DNA of 41,707 nt from Gluconobacter sp. P1C6_b (GCF_018811945.1 NZ_JACRVU010000023.1:2207-43913); one strand, 5' to 3'. Numbered from the stretch's first letter, positions 7,601 to 16,972 are shown. Translations and numbers: made by a program. The notes: a model not told the origin generated them from the letters alone.

Positions 7601-8797
7601 GTGACAAACGCTACCGCTCACACGACATTCCGCCTGACACCGGCGATAACCGGACTGTTCGCCGGGGTGTGCGGCCTGACGGTCGCGAACATCTACTACG
7701 CGCAGGCTCTGATCGGCCCCATCACGAGTGCACTGGCCATTTCCTCCACATGGGCGGGAAGTATCGTCACGCTGACCCAACTCGGCTACGGGGCTGGGTT
7801 GGTCCTGATCGTGCCGCTCTGCGACCAGTCCGAAAACCGTCGTCTGATCCTCCTGACGATTGCCGGGCTTGTCGTCAGTCTGATCGGAGCGGCGCTCAGC
7901 ACCTCAGTCGCGACATTCATGCTGTTTTCCGTCACCATCGGTCTGTGTTCCGTGGGGTCGCAGATTCTGCTGCCGCTCGCCACGCATTTCGTGGAACCCG
8001 GTCAACGTGGCAGAACGATCGGCAATATCATGGGCGGCCTGCTGTCGGGGATCATGCTCTCGCGGCCCGTCGCAAACGCTATGGCGGCCGCGTTCGGCTG
8101 GCGAGCCGTGTTCTGGGTCTCTGCTGTCGTCATGATGCTCGCGGGTCTTGGGCTGGCGCGCGTTCTGCCCGTTCAGGCCCCAACCCGCCGCATGTCTTAC
8201 GGAAGCCTCTTGCGGTCGATCATGCATCTTCTGGTCCAATACAGGACGTTAAGGGTTCGCATCGCCTGTCATGGTCTCGTCTTCGCTGTCTTCAACATGT
8301 TCTGGACCGCCATTCCGCTTTTGCTTCATGCCCAGTTCGGCTTTAGCCAGGGCAAGATTGCCCTCTTCGCACTCGCGGGAGCAGGCGGCGCACTGGCCGC
8401 TCCTCTCGCAGGACGCTTGGCTGACGCCGGACTGACCCGTCCGGCGACACTGAGCGCAATCGCACTCGTAGGCGCAACGTCTCTCACCTCGGGCTGGGCC
8501 GTCGCTGCAGGTTGGATTATCGTCCTCGCGGTACTTGCGCTGCTGCTGGATGGTGGGGTGCAAACCAATCAGGTCATCAGCCAGCGCGTGGTTTACAGTC
8601 TCAACGACACTGCGCGCGGACGCCTGAATGCTGCTTATATGGGCGGTGTGTTCGTCTGCGGTGCGCTCGGATCGTCTGGCGGGGCCGCACTCTACAGCAT
8701 TGCAGGTTGGTGGGGCTTTGCGAGCGCAGGAACGCTCATGTGCCTTGCCTCCCTCGCGCTCTTTGCCGCCACGAATGGTAGGCATGCCGCCTCATGA
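7601..8797 (+). CDS. MFS transporter
   Basis: A 398-residue major facilitator permease of the inner membrane, with alternating hydrophobic segments consistent with 12 helices. The first is TPAITGLFAGVCGLTVANIY. The typical loop after helix 2 is present (LIVPLCDQSENRRLILL). The GTG at 7601 was chosen because AGAAGG lies six bases upstream and the protein then has normal MFS length; a longer frame begins inside the nitroreductase gene. It is co-directional with the nitroreductase and probably exports a product or toxic compound. Specificity is unknown. Confidence 0.9.
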   Translation: MTNATAHTTFRLTPAITGLFAGVCGLTVANIYYAQALIGPITSALAISSTWAGSIVTLTQLGYGAGLVLIVPLCDQSENRRLILLTIAGLVVSLIGAALSTSVATFMLFSVTIGLCSVGSQILLPLATHFVEPGQRGRTIGNIMGGLLSGIMLSRPVANAMAAAFGWRAVFWVSAVVMMLAGLGLARVLPVQAPTRRMSYGSLLRSIMHLLVQYRTLRVRIACHGLVFAVFNMFWTAIPLLLHAQFGFSQGKIALFALAGAGGALAAPLAGRLADAGLTRPATLSAIALVGATSLTSGWAVAAGWIIVLAVLALLLDGGVQTNQVISQRVVYSLNDTARGRLNAAYMGGVFVCGALGSSGGAALYSIAGWWGFASAGTLMCLASLALFAATNGRHAAS

Positions 8798-9016
8798 ACC
8801 CTGCTCCATTCTCTCCGTCCCTGATCTGGTTTAAAATGCACGAACAGATAGAAATTCAAGACTAGTCTGCTTACCGGCGTCGACCTTCTTGATGCATTCG
8901 TTCAGCGTATGCGTCGAACAATCTACCTTGGTAGTACTCGATCTAAGTGATATCGGCTGAATTTTATTATCGCTGTCCTCGTTCGGCTATCAAATTCAGA
9001 GTTCCAGAAGGACAAA

Positions 9017-9424
9017 TTACTGGAGAATTTCATTAAATTCCAGAACGTTTCCGTCTGGATCACGAATAAAACAGACGACGCGTCTGTCGTGTCCCATATG
9101 CACGGGGCCTTCTGTGATCGTAATCCGTTCCTGTTCCAGCCAGGGAACAAAATCTACCATACTTTCGATAATAAATGCCGCATGTGTGTATCCTGGATAT
9201 TTGACAGGAACATCCATCAGAACATTACCAGCCGGGTCTGACACACCATTAAAAATAAGATGAATACGAAGCCCGGATGGGTGATGTAGACCACAGGCTT
9301 TCACCGCTGGAGCGTATTCTTCTGGATCACGGATGAAGCCAAATTTGGCATAAAACCGTTCGGAAACGGCGAGATCCGTCACACGAATGCCTACATGATC
9401 TAGACTCAGATGAGAGAAGTTCAT
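9017..9424 (-). CDS. VOC family (glyoxalase/bleomycin-resistance fold) protein
   Basis: A 135-residue vicinal-oxygen-chelate protein. It starts [22 protein letters not shown], with the first metal-ligand His in LDHVGI, and ends [18 protein letters not shown], where the terminal Glu of LEFNE is the usual last ligand. Such proteins are glyoxalases, dioxygenases or resistance proteins. The ATG at 9424 overlaps the stop of the upstream GST gene in an ATGA junction, so the two are cotranscribed and coupled. A glutathione-linked detoxification role is suggested by the GST partner but is unproven. Confidence 0.88.
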   Translation of the reverse strand: MNFSHLSLDHVGIRVTDLAVSERFYAKFGFIRDPEEYAPAVKACGLHHPSGLRIHLIFNGVSDPAGNVLMDVPVKYPGYTHAAFIIESMVDFVPWLEQERITITEGPVHMGHDRRVVCFIRDPDGNVLEFNEILQ

Positions 9425-10047
9425 TGCGCCTCTCCTGTTTTCAAATCCGCTACAATATTCGCGAATGGAACAAATCCCTCTAGGCTTTCCGTGCGCTGCA
9501 ACCATCTACTAATGGCCTTGTATTCTGATAGATCAACATTTCCTTCCGGAGCTCTCGCGACATAACTGTAAAGCGCGACATCCGCGATTGTCGGTTCTTG
9601 GGTTCCTGCGATCCAGGTCCGGCCCTGCAAGGTTTGTTCGATCACTTTGAGTGTGTCGTGAGCACGCTGGATGACCTCTTCCAGATTGAAGGGGGCGCCA
9701 AAGACTGTCACAAGACGCGCAGCACAGCATCCATATGTGATTTTTCCTGCCGCAACAGACAGCCAACGTTGAATTTCCGCTTCTGTTACTAGATCCTCTG
9801 GCAGCCAATGAGATGGCCCCATTTTTCGCGCGACATAAACAAGGATGGCATTGGAATCCGCAATGATAGTCCCGTCATCATCTAGAACGGGAATTTCTGC
9901 AAAGGCGTTCAGCCTTAAAAATTCCGGAGTTCTCTGCTCACCCGCGGCCAGGTCGACAAGCGTCAATTCGTGAGGCAAGCCGACAAGAGAGAGAAAGAGG
10001 TGCGCCCGATGCGCATGCCCCGAAAGGGGATGATAATAGAGTTTCAT
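9421..10047 (-). CDS. Glutathione S-transferase family protein
   Basis: A 208-residue GST. The N-terminal thioredoxin-like domain begins [21 protein letters not shown] and contains [21 protein letters not shown], where the cis-Pro and the DS pair contact glutathione. The C-terminal helical domain has [17 protein letters not shown]. The ATG at 10047 matches the family start; the frame extends upstream without homology. It is the first gene of a two-gene operon with the VOC protein and is divergent from a LysR gene 132 bp away that probably regulates it. Confidence 0.92.
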   Translation of the reverse strand: MKLYYHPLSGHAHRAHLFLSLVGLPHELTLVDLAAGEQRTPEFLRLNAFAEIPVLDDDGTIIADSNAILVYVARKMGPSHWLPEDLVTEAEIQRWLSVAAGKITYGCCAARLVTVFGAPFNLEEVIQRAHDTLKVIEQTLQGRTWIAGTQEPTIADVALYSYVARAPEGNVDLSEYKAISRWLQRTESLEGFVPFANIVADLKTGEAQ

Positions 10048-10179
10048 GGAGCAATCCCGAAAAAAAATAGTTGAACAGATACATTGTCTTCTCACGGAAC
10101 AAAGCGTGCGATAATCTGTCGAAATCGCACTTCATTATTGCGTTTTGTGGCTATAATTTGTTGATTACAGGAGAGAGAT

Positions 10180-11091
10180 CTGATCGACCTTCCGGCATTG
10201 CGGATCTTTATGGCCGTGGCCGATCACGCCAGTTTTGTCGGAGCATCCCGGAAGCTGGGTCTTTCGGCAACAACGGTAACACGGACGGTGAGAAGCCTAG
10301 AGACAGCCCTCGGAATCTCCTTATTCAGCCGTACAACCCGCTCTGTACATCTGACCACTGAAGGCGTGGAGTTTCTGGCTCGGTGTCGGGCAGCGATTTT
10401 CGACCTAGATGGTGCGATTGCTATAGCGCAAGGAGCGAGGACTGCCCCCCAAGGAGTGTTGTCGATTACCGCCCCCGTTATTTTTGGACGGGTACACGTC
10501 CTTCCCGTTGTCACAGAACTTTTAAAAGCCTGGCCGCAATTGAACATCAGGCTTTTTTTGACAGACCGGGTTGTTCATCTTGTGGAAGAAGGAATTGATC
10601 TCGCCATCCGGATTGCACCTCCACAAGACAGCGCCCTGAAGATGAAGAAAATCGGAGAGGTCCAGAAAATTTTTGTTGCCAGCCCAGCTTATCTGAAGAA
10701 ACACGGAGAGCCACAGGTCTTTGAGGATCTCGCAACGCATAGCCTCATTGAGGTTAATGAATATGCAGCAGGATATTCTGAGTGGCGACAGGGCGGGAAA
10801 TCTGGTTTTTCGATAAAAGTCTCGCCCCGGCTTTTCGTGAACAGTGTCGATGCGGCTCTCACAGCCGCCATCGAAGATCTAGGCATCGTCACGGCATTAT
10901 CCTACCAAACTCACCAATTTGTTGAAAATGGGCAGCTTCGAAGAATTTTGACTGACACCCCCGCCTCAGTACTTCCGGTCTTCATCCTGTTCCCTGCCAA
11001 AGAACGTCAGTCCGTAAATGTTCGAACGTTTGTTTCCGCGATGAAAGACAGGTTTATGGCAAAAAGGTCTCTCAAAGCACACCTCACATAG
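10180..11091 (+). CDS. LysR-family transcriptional regulator, probable CTG start
   Basis: A LysR regulator of about 303 residues. The N-terminal HTH reads LPALRIFMAVADHASFVGAS, then LGLSATTVTRTVRSLE and LGISLFSRTTRSVHLT. The effector domain follows from about residue 95. The family start aligns with CTG at 10180, six bases after GGAG; the next in-frame candidates (TTG 10198, ATG 10210) lack a ribosome-binding site and cut into the first helix. It is divergent from the GST/VOC operon, the usual arrangement for a LysR activator and its target. The effector is unknown. Confidence 0.88.
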   Translation: MIDLPALRIFMAVADHASFVGASRKLGLSATTVTRTVRSLETALGISLFSRTTRSVHLTTEGVEFLARCRAAIFDLDGAIAIAQGARTAPQGVLSITAPVIFGRVHVLPVVTELLKAWPQLNIRLFLTDRVVHLVEEGIDLAIRIAPPQDSALKMKKIGEVQKIFVASPAYLKKHGEPQVFEDLATHSLIEVNEYAAGYSEWRQGGKSGFSIKVSPRLFVNSVDAALTAAIEDLGIVTALSYQTHQFVENGQLRRILTDTPASVLPVFILFPAKERQSVNVRTFVSAMKDRFMAKRSLKAHLT

Positions 11092-11111
11092 AAGAAGGGT
11101 CCCCTGCAAAC

Positions 11112-11142
11112 AGCCGCTACCATTTTTATGCATTGTGCGGCT
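11112..11142 (+). terminator. Weak hairpin after the LysR gene
   Basis: Arms AGCCGC (11112-11117) and GCGGCT (11137-11142) with a 19-nt loop and only a few T residues after it. A weak terminator for the LysR gene or for the convergent Rrf2 gene; low confidence. Confidence 0.3.
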
Positions 11143-11213
11143 TTACGTTTGAGCTTCATTCCATCGAGTAACTGCAAAGCTTTTTGAGCTCTAAAGCGGC
11201 AGACTACCCTGGT

Positions 11214-11657
11214 TCAGGGAGAGCTCGCACAAGACGCAGAAAAGCGCCGGTCAAAATCTTTGGCGATTGCTGCAAGAGTGACCTCGCCTAGTTGAGCAAT
11301 CAGAAGCGCCTCAGCTTTTTCGAGTGCGCTCGTCATTGACGCATTTACGGCCTGCTCGACGAGGCAATCGGGCGCCGGGTCGGCCAGGCCAATTGCGAAA
11401 ATACGTGGCTGCCCCACGGCTTTGTAGACATCAAGCATCGAGATACTTTCCAGCGGCTTCAGAAGCGTCCACCCGCCAGCGTGCCCCTTGATGGAACGAA
11501 CGAACCCCACATCCCGCAGGCCTGCCATCGTACGCCGAATAACAACCGGATTGGTATGCAGCATTTCCGCTGCTTCACCGGAGGTGATGGGCCCATTCGC
11601 GCGATCCATATGGATCAGCAAATGCATCATTCTCGATAATCGCCCGTCCAGTTGCAT
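11214..11657 (-). CDS. Rrf2-family transcriptional regulator
   Basis: A 147-residue winged-helix regulator of the Rrf2 family, starting MQLDGRLSRMMHLLIHM. The HTH covers ITSGEAAEMLHTNPVVIRRTMAGLRDVGFV and the wing is GHAGGWTLL. Only two cysteines are present and they are far apart, so the three-Cys Fe-S site of IscR or NsrR is absent. A longer start at 11684 is possible, but the ATG at 11657 has a purine-rich GGCAGG upstream and the usual family beginning. It is divergent from a flavoprotein gene, with a perfect inverted repeat between them. Confidence 0.88.
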   Translation of the reverse strand: MQLDGRLSRMMHLLIHMDRANGPITSGEAAEMLHTNPVVIRRTMAGLRDVGFVRSIKGHAGGWTLLKPLESISMLDVYKAVGQPRIFAIGLADPAPDCLVEQAVNASMTSALEKAEALLIAQLGEVTLAAIAKDFDRRFSASCASSP

Positions 11658-11718
11658 CGCCTGCCCTTTAGGCTCTTCTATCATGTCACATCAAGAGTTG
11701 CAAAAAGCTGATATGCAT

Positions 11719-11743
11719 ATATGTAACTTCAGACATTACATAT
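11719..11743. promoter_or_regulatory. Inverted repeat, candidate Rrf2 operator
   Basis: Perfect 8-bp arms ATATGTAA (11719-11726) and TTACATAT (11736-11743) separated by 9 bp. It sits between the divergent Rrf2 and flavoprotein genes, 22 bp before the flavoprotein ATG. Position and symmetry fit a dimeric Rrf2 regulator controlling both genes. Confidence 0.6.
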
Positions 11744-11764
11744 GAAGTTGAATAGGATTTAACC

Positions 11765-12658
11765 ATGTATGATGTGATCGTGATAGGCGGCAGCTTTGCC
11801 GGACAAGCGGCAGCTATTCAGCTGGCACGGGCTCGCATGAGCGTTTTGCTGATCGATGCTGGCTTACCGCGAAACCGCTTCGCAGACGCGTCTCATGGTT
11901 TCCTCGGCCAGGACGGCAAAGCGCCGAACACCATTATGCGTGAAGCCACTGCACAATTACGGCGATATCCAACTGCGCAGATCTTGCAGAACGACGCGCA
12001 GAAGGTGGCACGGAATGGCAAGACGTTTACTGTGTCTCTAGCCAACGGAGCAAAATTTCAGGCGAAGCGGCTGATACTCGCTACTGGCGTTTCCGATACT
12101 TTGCCCGATATCCCTGGTGTAGCGGAACGATGGGGCAAGACCGTTCTTCATTGTCCTTATTGCCACGGATATGAGGTCCGCAATCATCAGCTTGGAATTA
12201 TCGCCACAAACCCAATGTCAATCCATCAGGCAACATTAATACCCGATTGGGGGCCAACAACTTACTTCACTCAGGGAATTTACGAGCCTGATCCAGAGCA
12301 GGCAATGTTGCTTAACAAGCGCGGCGTCGTGATCGAACGTACTCCAATCATTTCTCTCATCGGAGATGCTCCTGGTTTGGATGCCGTGAAGCTGGCGGAT
12401 GGACGGCTCATTGAAGTCGCAGCTGTGTTCACGGTACCGAAAACCAGACCTGCCAGCCCGATTGCCGAGGATCTGGGCTGTATTCTGGAAAACGGACCTA
12501 CCGGTCCGTTCATCAAGGTCGATACCTGGGGCGCAACCTCTGTGTCCGGGGTCTATGTAGCTGGGGATGCGGCTAGCCCGATGCATAATGCAACGGTCGC
12601 AGCAGCGTCGGGTGTCCTGGCAGGTATAGCGGCGCACCAATCTTTAGCCAGGGCGTGA
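11765..12658 (+). CDS. NAD(P)/FAD-dependent oxidoreductase, thioredoxin-reductase-like
   Basis: A 297-residue flavoprotein. The N-terminal FAD motif is MYDVIVIGGSFAGQAAAIQL. A redox CPYCHGYE motif lies near residues 130-137. ATG at LILATGVSD and the C-terminal SGVYVAGDAASPMHNATVAA (second FAD motif) complete the fold. The usual glycine-rich NADPH motif is replaced by LGIIATNPMSIHQAT, as in the Rrf2-linked branch of this family. These proteins are related to thioredoxin reductases but their electron acceptor is uncertain. It is divergent from an Rrf2 gene and probably controlled by it. Confidence 0.9.
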   Translation: MYDVIVIGGSFAGQAAAIQLARARMSVLLIDAGLPRNRFADASHGFLGQDGKAPNTIMREATAQLRRYPTAQILQNDAQKVARNGKTFTVSLANGAKFQAKRLILATGVSDTLPDIPGVAERWGKTVLHCPYCHGYEVRNHQLGIIATNPMSIHQATLIPDWGPTTYFTQGIYEPDPEQAMLLNKRGVVIERTPIISLIGDAPGLDAVKLADGRLIEVAAVFTVPKTRPASPIAEDLGCILENGPTGPFIKVDTWGATSVSGVYVAGDAASPMHNATVAAASGVLAGIAAHQSLARA

Positions 12659-12696
12659 TCACGCGGTAACGCAATCCGCTGCTTGTCATCGAATAC

Positions 12697-13911
12697 TCAG
12701 TTTTCTTTTCCATGCCCGAGCCGATGGCCAGGTCGGAACCCATAGGAGCGGGCTTGCCATGCGATCAGGAAGCTTACAGCAGCGAGTGCCATCACAATCC
12801 AGGGGAATGACAGAGCTCCCCACGTTTCCAGCAACACACCACCCAACAGGCCACCGCCGGCTATGGCGCTGTTCCAGACGACGACATTCATCGATAACGC
12901 AACATCTGTACCCTCCCCGGCTGCATCAGCCAGAGCCGTCTGGAGCAACGTCGCGGCCCCTCCGAAAGTCAGACCCCATATCGTAACGCCAATCATGATC
13001 ACCGCAGGCGATGCTGATCCAATTGCAAAAAAAACTGCAACAGCAGCGAATATTGCCAGACTGACCAGAACAGAAAGCCGGAGGGCATGATCGACCGTGC
13101 AACTGGTGAGCCAGATGCCTGCAAGGGCAGCAAGGCCAAAAAGCAGGAGGATGCGGTCCGCCTCTCCTGCCAGCCCTGCCGGTGTAATGAACGGTACGAT
13201 ATAAGTGTAGAGAACGTTATGCGCGAGCATCCATGTTACCACGACGCCCAGAACAGATCGCACCCCCGGTGTTCGCAGGACATGACCGAACGGCTGGCGC
13301 TCATGATGTGCAAGGCCTGGAAAATCAGGAACCTTCGCCAGAACCCAGACAATTAACAGCAAGGTGGCACCCGACATGATCCAGAAGGCCAGTCTCCATC
13401 CCACAGCCGCGCCCAGCCAAGTGCCCGCCGGAACACCTACAGAAAGCGCGATCGGCGTGCCAACCATGGCGATAGCCAGAGCACGTCCTTGCTGAGCGGG
13501 TGTCACCATTCTGCGTGCATAGCCGGCCAGCAGGGCCCAGGCGAGCCCTGCCGCTGCACCCGCGCCATATCGCGCCACGAGGGTCAGGTCATAATCCGTC
13601 GAGAATGCTGTGATGGAGTTAAAAACTACAAAACCAATGATCGCCAGCAGTAGAACCCGCCTTCTCCGCCAGCGCTGTGTGGCCAATGTTAGCGGGATCG
13701 CAGCACTCAGGGAGCCCAAGGCGTAAGCCGTGACCATCTGCCCTGCCAAGGCGGGGGAAACATGCAGCCCAGCCCCGATCTCAGGCAGCAAACCTGCAGG
13801 AAGAGTTTCAGTCATAATGCAGATGAAGCCAGTCATCGCCAAGGCGAGTAAGCCGGCCATAGGTAATCTGTCATCGGGACTTCTGCGAAGGGGTATCGTC
13901 TTGGAGGTCAT
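12697..13911 (-). CDS. MFS transporter (DHA1-type efflux permease)
   Basis: A 404-residue inner-membrane permease with about 12 hydrophobic segments. The first is LPMAGLLALAMTGFICIMTE, followed by PAGLLPEIGAGLHVSPALAG, a signature of sugar- and drug-efflux DHA1 proteins of the AraJ type. The loop after helix 2 ends in RWRRRRVLLL. The ATG at 13911 lies four bases from a large palindrome that contains the gene's GAGAG ribosome-binding site. It is divergent from a TetR gene, the classic repressor-efflux pair. Its substrate is unknown. Confidence 0.9.
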   Translation of the reverse strand: MTSKTIPLRRSPDDRLPMAGLLALAMTGFICIMTETLPAGLLPEIGAGLHVSPALAGQMVTAYALGSLSAAIPLTLATQRWRRRRVLLLAIIGFVVFNSITAFSTDYDLTLVARYGAGAAAGLAWALLAGYARRMVTPAQQGRALAIAMVGTPIALSVGVPAGTWLGAAVGWRLAFWIMSGATLLLIVWVLAKVPDFPGLAHHERQPFGHVLRTPGVRSVLGVVVTWMLAHNVLYTYIVPFITPAGLAGEADRILLLFGLAALAGIWLTSCTVDHALRLSVLVSLAIFAAVAVFFAIGSASPAVIMIGVTIWGLTFGGAATLLQTALADAAGEGTDVALSMNVVVWNSAIAGGGLLGGVLLETWGALSFPWIVMALAAVSFLIAWQARSYGFRPGHRLGHGKEN

Positions 13912-13914
13912 GCG

Positions 13915-13952
13915 GCTCTCATATATGGATCGAACGATCTATATATGAGAGC
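13915..13952. promoter_or_regulatory. 38-bp near-perfect palindrome, candidate TetR operator
   Basis: The left half GCTCTCATATATGGATCGA (13915-13933) and the right half match as inverted repeats at 17 of 19 positions. It lies between the divergent MFS and TetR genes. On the minus strand its GAGAGC end serves as the ribosome-binding site of the MFS gene, so repressor binding would cover the translation start region as well as the promoter. Confidence 0.75.
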
Positions 13953-14015
13953 GTAAATTCTTGGCAATTACTTCTGGATCACTTAATATGAAAATCTTTC
14001 AAAAGGAGCAATACC

Positions 14016-14633
14016 ATGGCGCGAACAGGGCGTCCCCGGGAGTTTGACAGGGACAAAGCACTCAATGCCGCCATGACGCTTTTCTGGGCGCAGGGCTACG
14101 AACCGACCTCCCTGACACAGCTCAAATCCTGCATGGGCAATATTTCGCCGGCAAGTTTCTATGCCGCGTTCGGCTCGAAGGAAGCCTTGTTTCGCGAAGT
14201 CGTGCAGCATTATCTGGCGACCTACGGACAGGTGATGTCGCCCTTATGGGACGAAAACCTGATACCGCGGGATGCGATTGAACGGACTTTGCGCGGTTCA
14301 GCGCGTATGCAGGCGACCCGGACGCATCCCTGTGGCTGTCTGGTCGTCTCGGGCGCCAGTAACTGTTCGCCCGAAAATAAAGCCGTTCAGGCCCTTCTCG
14401 CTGCAGAGCGCCAGCGGACGCGGACCGGAATCCGGGTCTGCGTGGAGCGCGCGATTGCCCGCGGCGAACTGCGCGATTGCGCGACAACAGCGGCCCTGCC
14501 CGATATTTTCGCGACATTTTTCCATGGCATGACATGCGAAGCGCGGGACGGGATGACGTCAACACATCTGGATGCCGCCATCACTTCGCTTCTGACCTTA
14601 TGGGATGCCAACGCGCTGCTCACCACGCCGTGA
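14016..14633 (+). CDS. TetR-family transcriptional regulator
   Basis: A 205-residue TetR regulator beginning MARTGRPREFDRDKALNAAM. The HTH spans about residues 18-52 (FWAQGYEPTSLTQLKSCMG, then SPASFYAAFGSKEALF). The C-terminal ligand domain holds THPCGCLVVSGASNCSP, a cysteine-containing segment common in this subgroup. It starts 104 bp from the divergent MFS gene, with the 38-bp palindrome between them, and probably represses the exporter and itself. AAAGGAG lies ahead of the ATG. The ligand is unknown. Confidence 0.92.
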   Translation: MARTGRPREFDRDKALNAAMTLFWAQGYEPTSLTQLKSCMGNISPASFYAAFGSKEALFREVVQHYLATYGQVMSPLWDENLIPRDAIERTLRGSARMQATRTHPCGCLVVSGASNCSPENKAVQALLAAERQRTRTGIRVCVERAIARGELRDCATTAALPDIFATFFHGMTCEARDGMTSTHLDAAITSLLTLWDANALLTTP

Positions 14634-14752
14634 AACGGTCTGCCAGACATTGATGAGCCTGCAACAGGCCAAGCCTTATGCCGTTAATTCCATATCGACC
14701 ACTCCATAACTCCTTGACCCTGTTTTGCGCACATATTATGGACCATCCAGTA

Positions 14753-14767
14753 CGGAATTAAATTCCG
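14753..14767. promoter_or_regulatory. 15-bp palindrome upstream of the SDR gene
   Basis: CGGAATTAAATTCCG is a perfect odd-length palindrome 36 bp before the SDR start. It could be an operator for the SDR/SRPBCC/aldo-keto operon. No particular regulator can be assigned, though the GlxA-type and TetR genes are nearby. Confidence 0.4.
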
Positions 14768-14803
14768 GAACATATCGCCGTGTCTCGGCCAAGGAATCCA
14801 GTT

Positions 14804-15565
14804 ATGAGCAAACAGGACATCGCATTCATCACGGGGGCCAATCGCGGCATCGGATACAGTATCGCGAAACATCTGATTGCCTCGGGCATCAACGTGATCG
14901 GGACCTATCACTCCAACGAAGACGAGGCGAACGCCGCCGAAGCAGCCCTCGTCGGCGAAAACGCAAAACTGCGCATGCTGAAGCTGGATATCGTGGACCA
15001 TGAATCGTTCGCGAATTTTTCCGGGCAGGTCAGAGCACTTCTAGCACATGAGTTCGAGCACAGTGCACTGAGTTATGTCGTTCAGAACGCAGGCAATATC
15101 ATTCACACTCGCTTCGATGCTGCGACATCCGAACAGCTCGACAACCAGTACAACATCCATTTCAAAGGCCCCTATCTTCTGACGGTGGCCCTCCTGCCCT
15201 TGATCCGGGACGGCGGTCGTATTCTCAACATCACCTCTGCCGCGACCCGTTTCTACCTGACGGATCATGGACCTTATTCAGCCATGAAAGCCGCTACCGA
15301 AGTCATCTCACTCTACATGGCGAAAGAACTGGGAGAGCGGGGCATTACCGTCAATGCCGTCGCCCCCGGTGCGATCGCCTCGGATTTCGGTGGTGGTCTG
15401 GTCCGTGACGATGCCACGATCAATAAAAGCCTTGCAGAGATCACGCCTCTGGGGCGGGTCGGGCAGCCCGATGACATTGGTGCCGCCATCCGTGCCCTTC
15501 TGTCTGACGACCTGCGCTGGGTGAATGGCCAACGCATTGAGGTGACGGGAGGCCAATCGCTATGA
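14804..15565 (+). CDS. SDR family NAD(P)-dependent oxidoreductase
   Basis: A 253-residue short-chain dehydrogenase/reductase. The cofactor motif is TGANRGIG (residues 10-17), followed by QNAGN (94-98). The catalytic residues are S145 in ITSAATRFY, and Y158 and K162 in YSAMK. The C-terminal NAVAPGAIASDF segment is classical. The ATG at 14804 is preceded by AAGGAA, and MSKQDIAFITGANRG is a normal SDR start. It leads a likely operon with an SRPBCC protein and an aldo/keto reductase. The substrate is unknown. Confidence 0.92.
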   Translation: MSKQDIAFITGANRGIGYSIAKHLIASGINVIGTYHSNEDEANAAEAALVGENAKLRMLKLDIVDHESFANFSGQVRALLAHEFEHSALSYVVQNAGNIIHTRFDAATSEQLDNQYNIHFKGPYLLTVALLPLIRDGGRILNITSAATRFYLTDHGPYSAMKAATEVISLYMAKELGERGITVNAVAPGAIASDFGGGLVRDDATINKSLAEITPLGRVGQPDDIGAAIRALLSDDLRWVNGQRIEVTGGQSL

Positions 15566-15596
15566 CACTCAGACATTCACAACCGGGAGAGGCCTC

Positions 15597-16049
15597 ATGA
15601 TCCACGTTATGGCCAGCAGCATCATTCCTGCATCCCTTCCCTCTGTCTGGCGGCTGGTCCGTAATTTCGACGCTCTTGGACGCTGGTTGCCGGGCGTCAG
15701 AAGCTGCGGGATCGAAGGCAATGAGTCCGGTGACCGCGTCGGCGCAATTCGCCTGGTTGAGATGGGCGATGTCGGACTCATCCGCGAACAGCTTCTGGCA
15801 CTCTCCGACGTGGATCACGCGGTCACGTTCTCGATCGTTGAATCAGCCCTGCCGGTCCGGAACTATCGCTCTACCATCAGCCTTCTTCCTATAACGAAAA
15901 ATGACCACACGTTCATCCAATGGCGGGGGCAGTTCGAAGCCCCAGCCGAACATGCCGCCAGTATGGAGGCCCGGATGCCGACACAGATCTACCAGCCAGC
16001 TTTCGACAGACTGGCCGAGATACTGGCCTCAGAGACGACATTGTCATGA
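15597..16049 (+). CDS. SRPBCC family protein
   Basis: A 150-residue START-like (SRPBCC) helix-grip protein: [31 protein letters not shown] at the start, then an alternating strand region with [16 protein letters not shown] and [11 protein letters not shown]. It probably binds a small hydrophobic ligand; some family members are cyclases or ketoreductase partners. It starts 31 bp after the SDR gene with GGGAGAGG upstream and overlaps a possible start of the aldo/keto reductase (ATGA), so it is an operon member. Its ligand cannot be inferred. Confidence 0.85.
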   Translation: MIHVMASSIIPASLPSVWRLVRNFDALGRWLPGVRSCGIEGNESGDRVGAIRLVEMGDVGLIREQLLALSDVDHAVTFSIVESALPVRNYRSTISLLPITKNDHTFIQWRGQFEAPAEHAASMEARMPTQIYQPAFDRLAEILASETTLS

Positions 16050-16063
16050 AGGAACCTAAACCC

Positions 16064-16954
16064 ATGATCCAGTCCCCCTCTAACGCTTCCCGATCAGGCA
16101 CATTCAGGATTGGCGGCGATCTCGGCATCAACCGGCTTGGTTTCGGTGCGATGCGCATCACTGGCCAGGGTATATGGGGACCGCCCGCCGATCACGACGA
16201 GGCCATCCGCACACTGAAGCGCCTCCCAGAACTCGGCGTCAATTTCATCGACACGGCGGATTCCTATGGTCCGGACGTCTCCGAATGGCTGATCAGGGAA
16301 GCTCTGCATCCCTATCCCAAAGGATTGGTCATCGCGACGAAAGGCGGCCTCACCCGATCCGGCCCCGACATCTGGAAACCGGTCGGACGGCCGGAATATC
16401 TATTGCAGCAGGTGCACAAAAGCCTGCGCAACCTCGGCGTCGAGCAGATTGATCTGTGGCAACTCCACCGGATCGATCCCAGAGTCCCGGCAGACGAACA
16501 GTTCGACGCGATCCGCTCCTTCATTGATCAGAAACTGATCCGTCATGCAGGACTGAGCGAGGTCTCTGTCGACAACATCAAAACAGCATCGAAATTCTTC
16601 GAGGTCGCGACCGTCCAGAACCGCTACAATCTCGTCGATCGCACCAGCGAGGACGTACTCGACTACTGCACGCAGCAGAACATCGGGTTCATCCCGTGGT
16701 TCCCTCTCGCCGCCGGCGACCTCGCCAGGCCGGGATCCATATTGGACACGATGGCGAAGAAATACGGCTCGCATCCAAGCCAGATTGCTCTTGCCTGGGT
16801 CCTGATGCGCAGCAAGGCGATGCTTCCGATCCCCGGCACGTCCAAGGTCGCCCATCTGGAACAGAATGTCGCGGCAGCCGACATCACCCTATCCGATGAA
16901 GACTTCGCGGCGCTGGACGCAGAAGGCCGCAAGGCGTTCCAGTCAACGCCTTAA
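16064..16954 (+). CDS. Aldo/keto reductase
   Basis: A 296-residue NADPH-dependent aldo/keto reductase with a TIM barrel. The catalytic tetrad is visible: Asp and Tyr in [11 protein letters not shown], Lys in VIATKGG and His in LWQLHRID. The C-terminal cofactor region is [15 protein letters not shown]. An in-frame ATG at 16046 overlaps the SRPBCC stop (ATGA). The ATG at 16064 has AAGGA about ten bases upstream and is preferred, but both are possible. Together with the SDR gene it suggests carbonyl reduction of one compound class. Confidence 0.92.
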   Translation: MIQSPSNASRSGTFRIGGDLGINRLGFGAMRITGQGIWGPPADHDEAIRTLKRLPELGVNFIDTADSYGPDVSEWLIREALHPYPKGLVIATKGGLTRSGPDIWKPVGRPEYLLQQVHKSLRNLGVEQIDLWQLHRIDPRVPADEQFDAIRSFIDQKLIRHAGLSEVSVDNIKTASKFFEVATVQNRYNLVDRTSEDVLDYCTQQNIGFIPWFPLAAGDLARPGSILDTMAKKYGSHPSQIALAWVLMRSKAMLPIPGTSKVAHLEQNVAAADITLSDEDFAALDAEGRKAFQSTP

Positions 16955-16972
16955 GGAAGCGCGTCCGGACAG

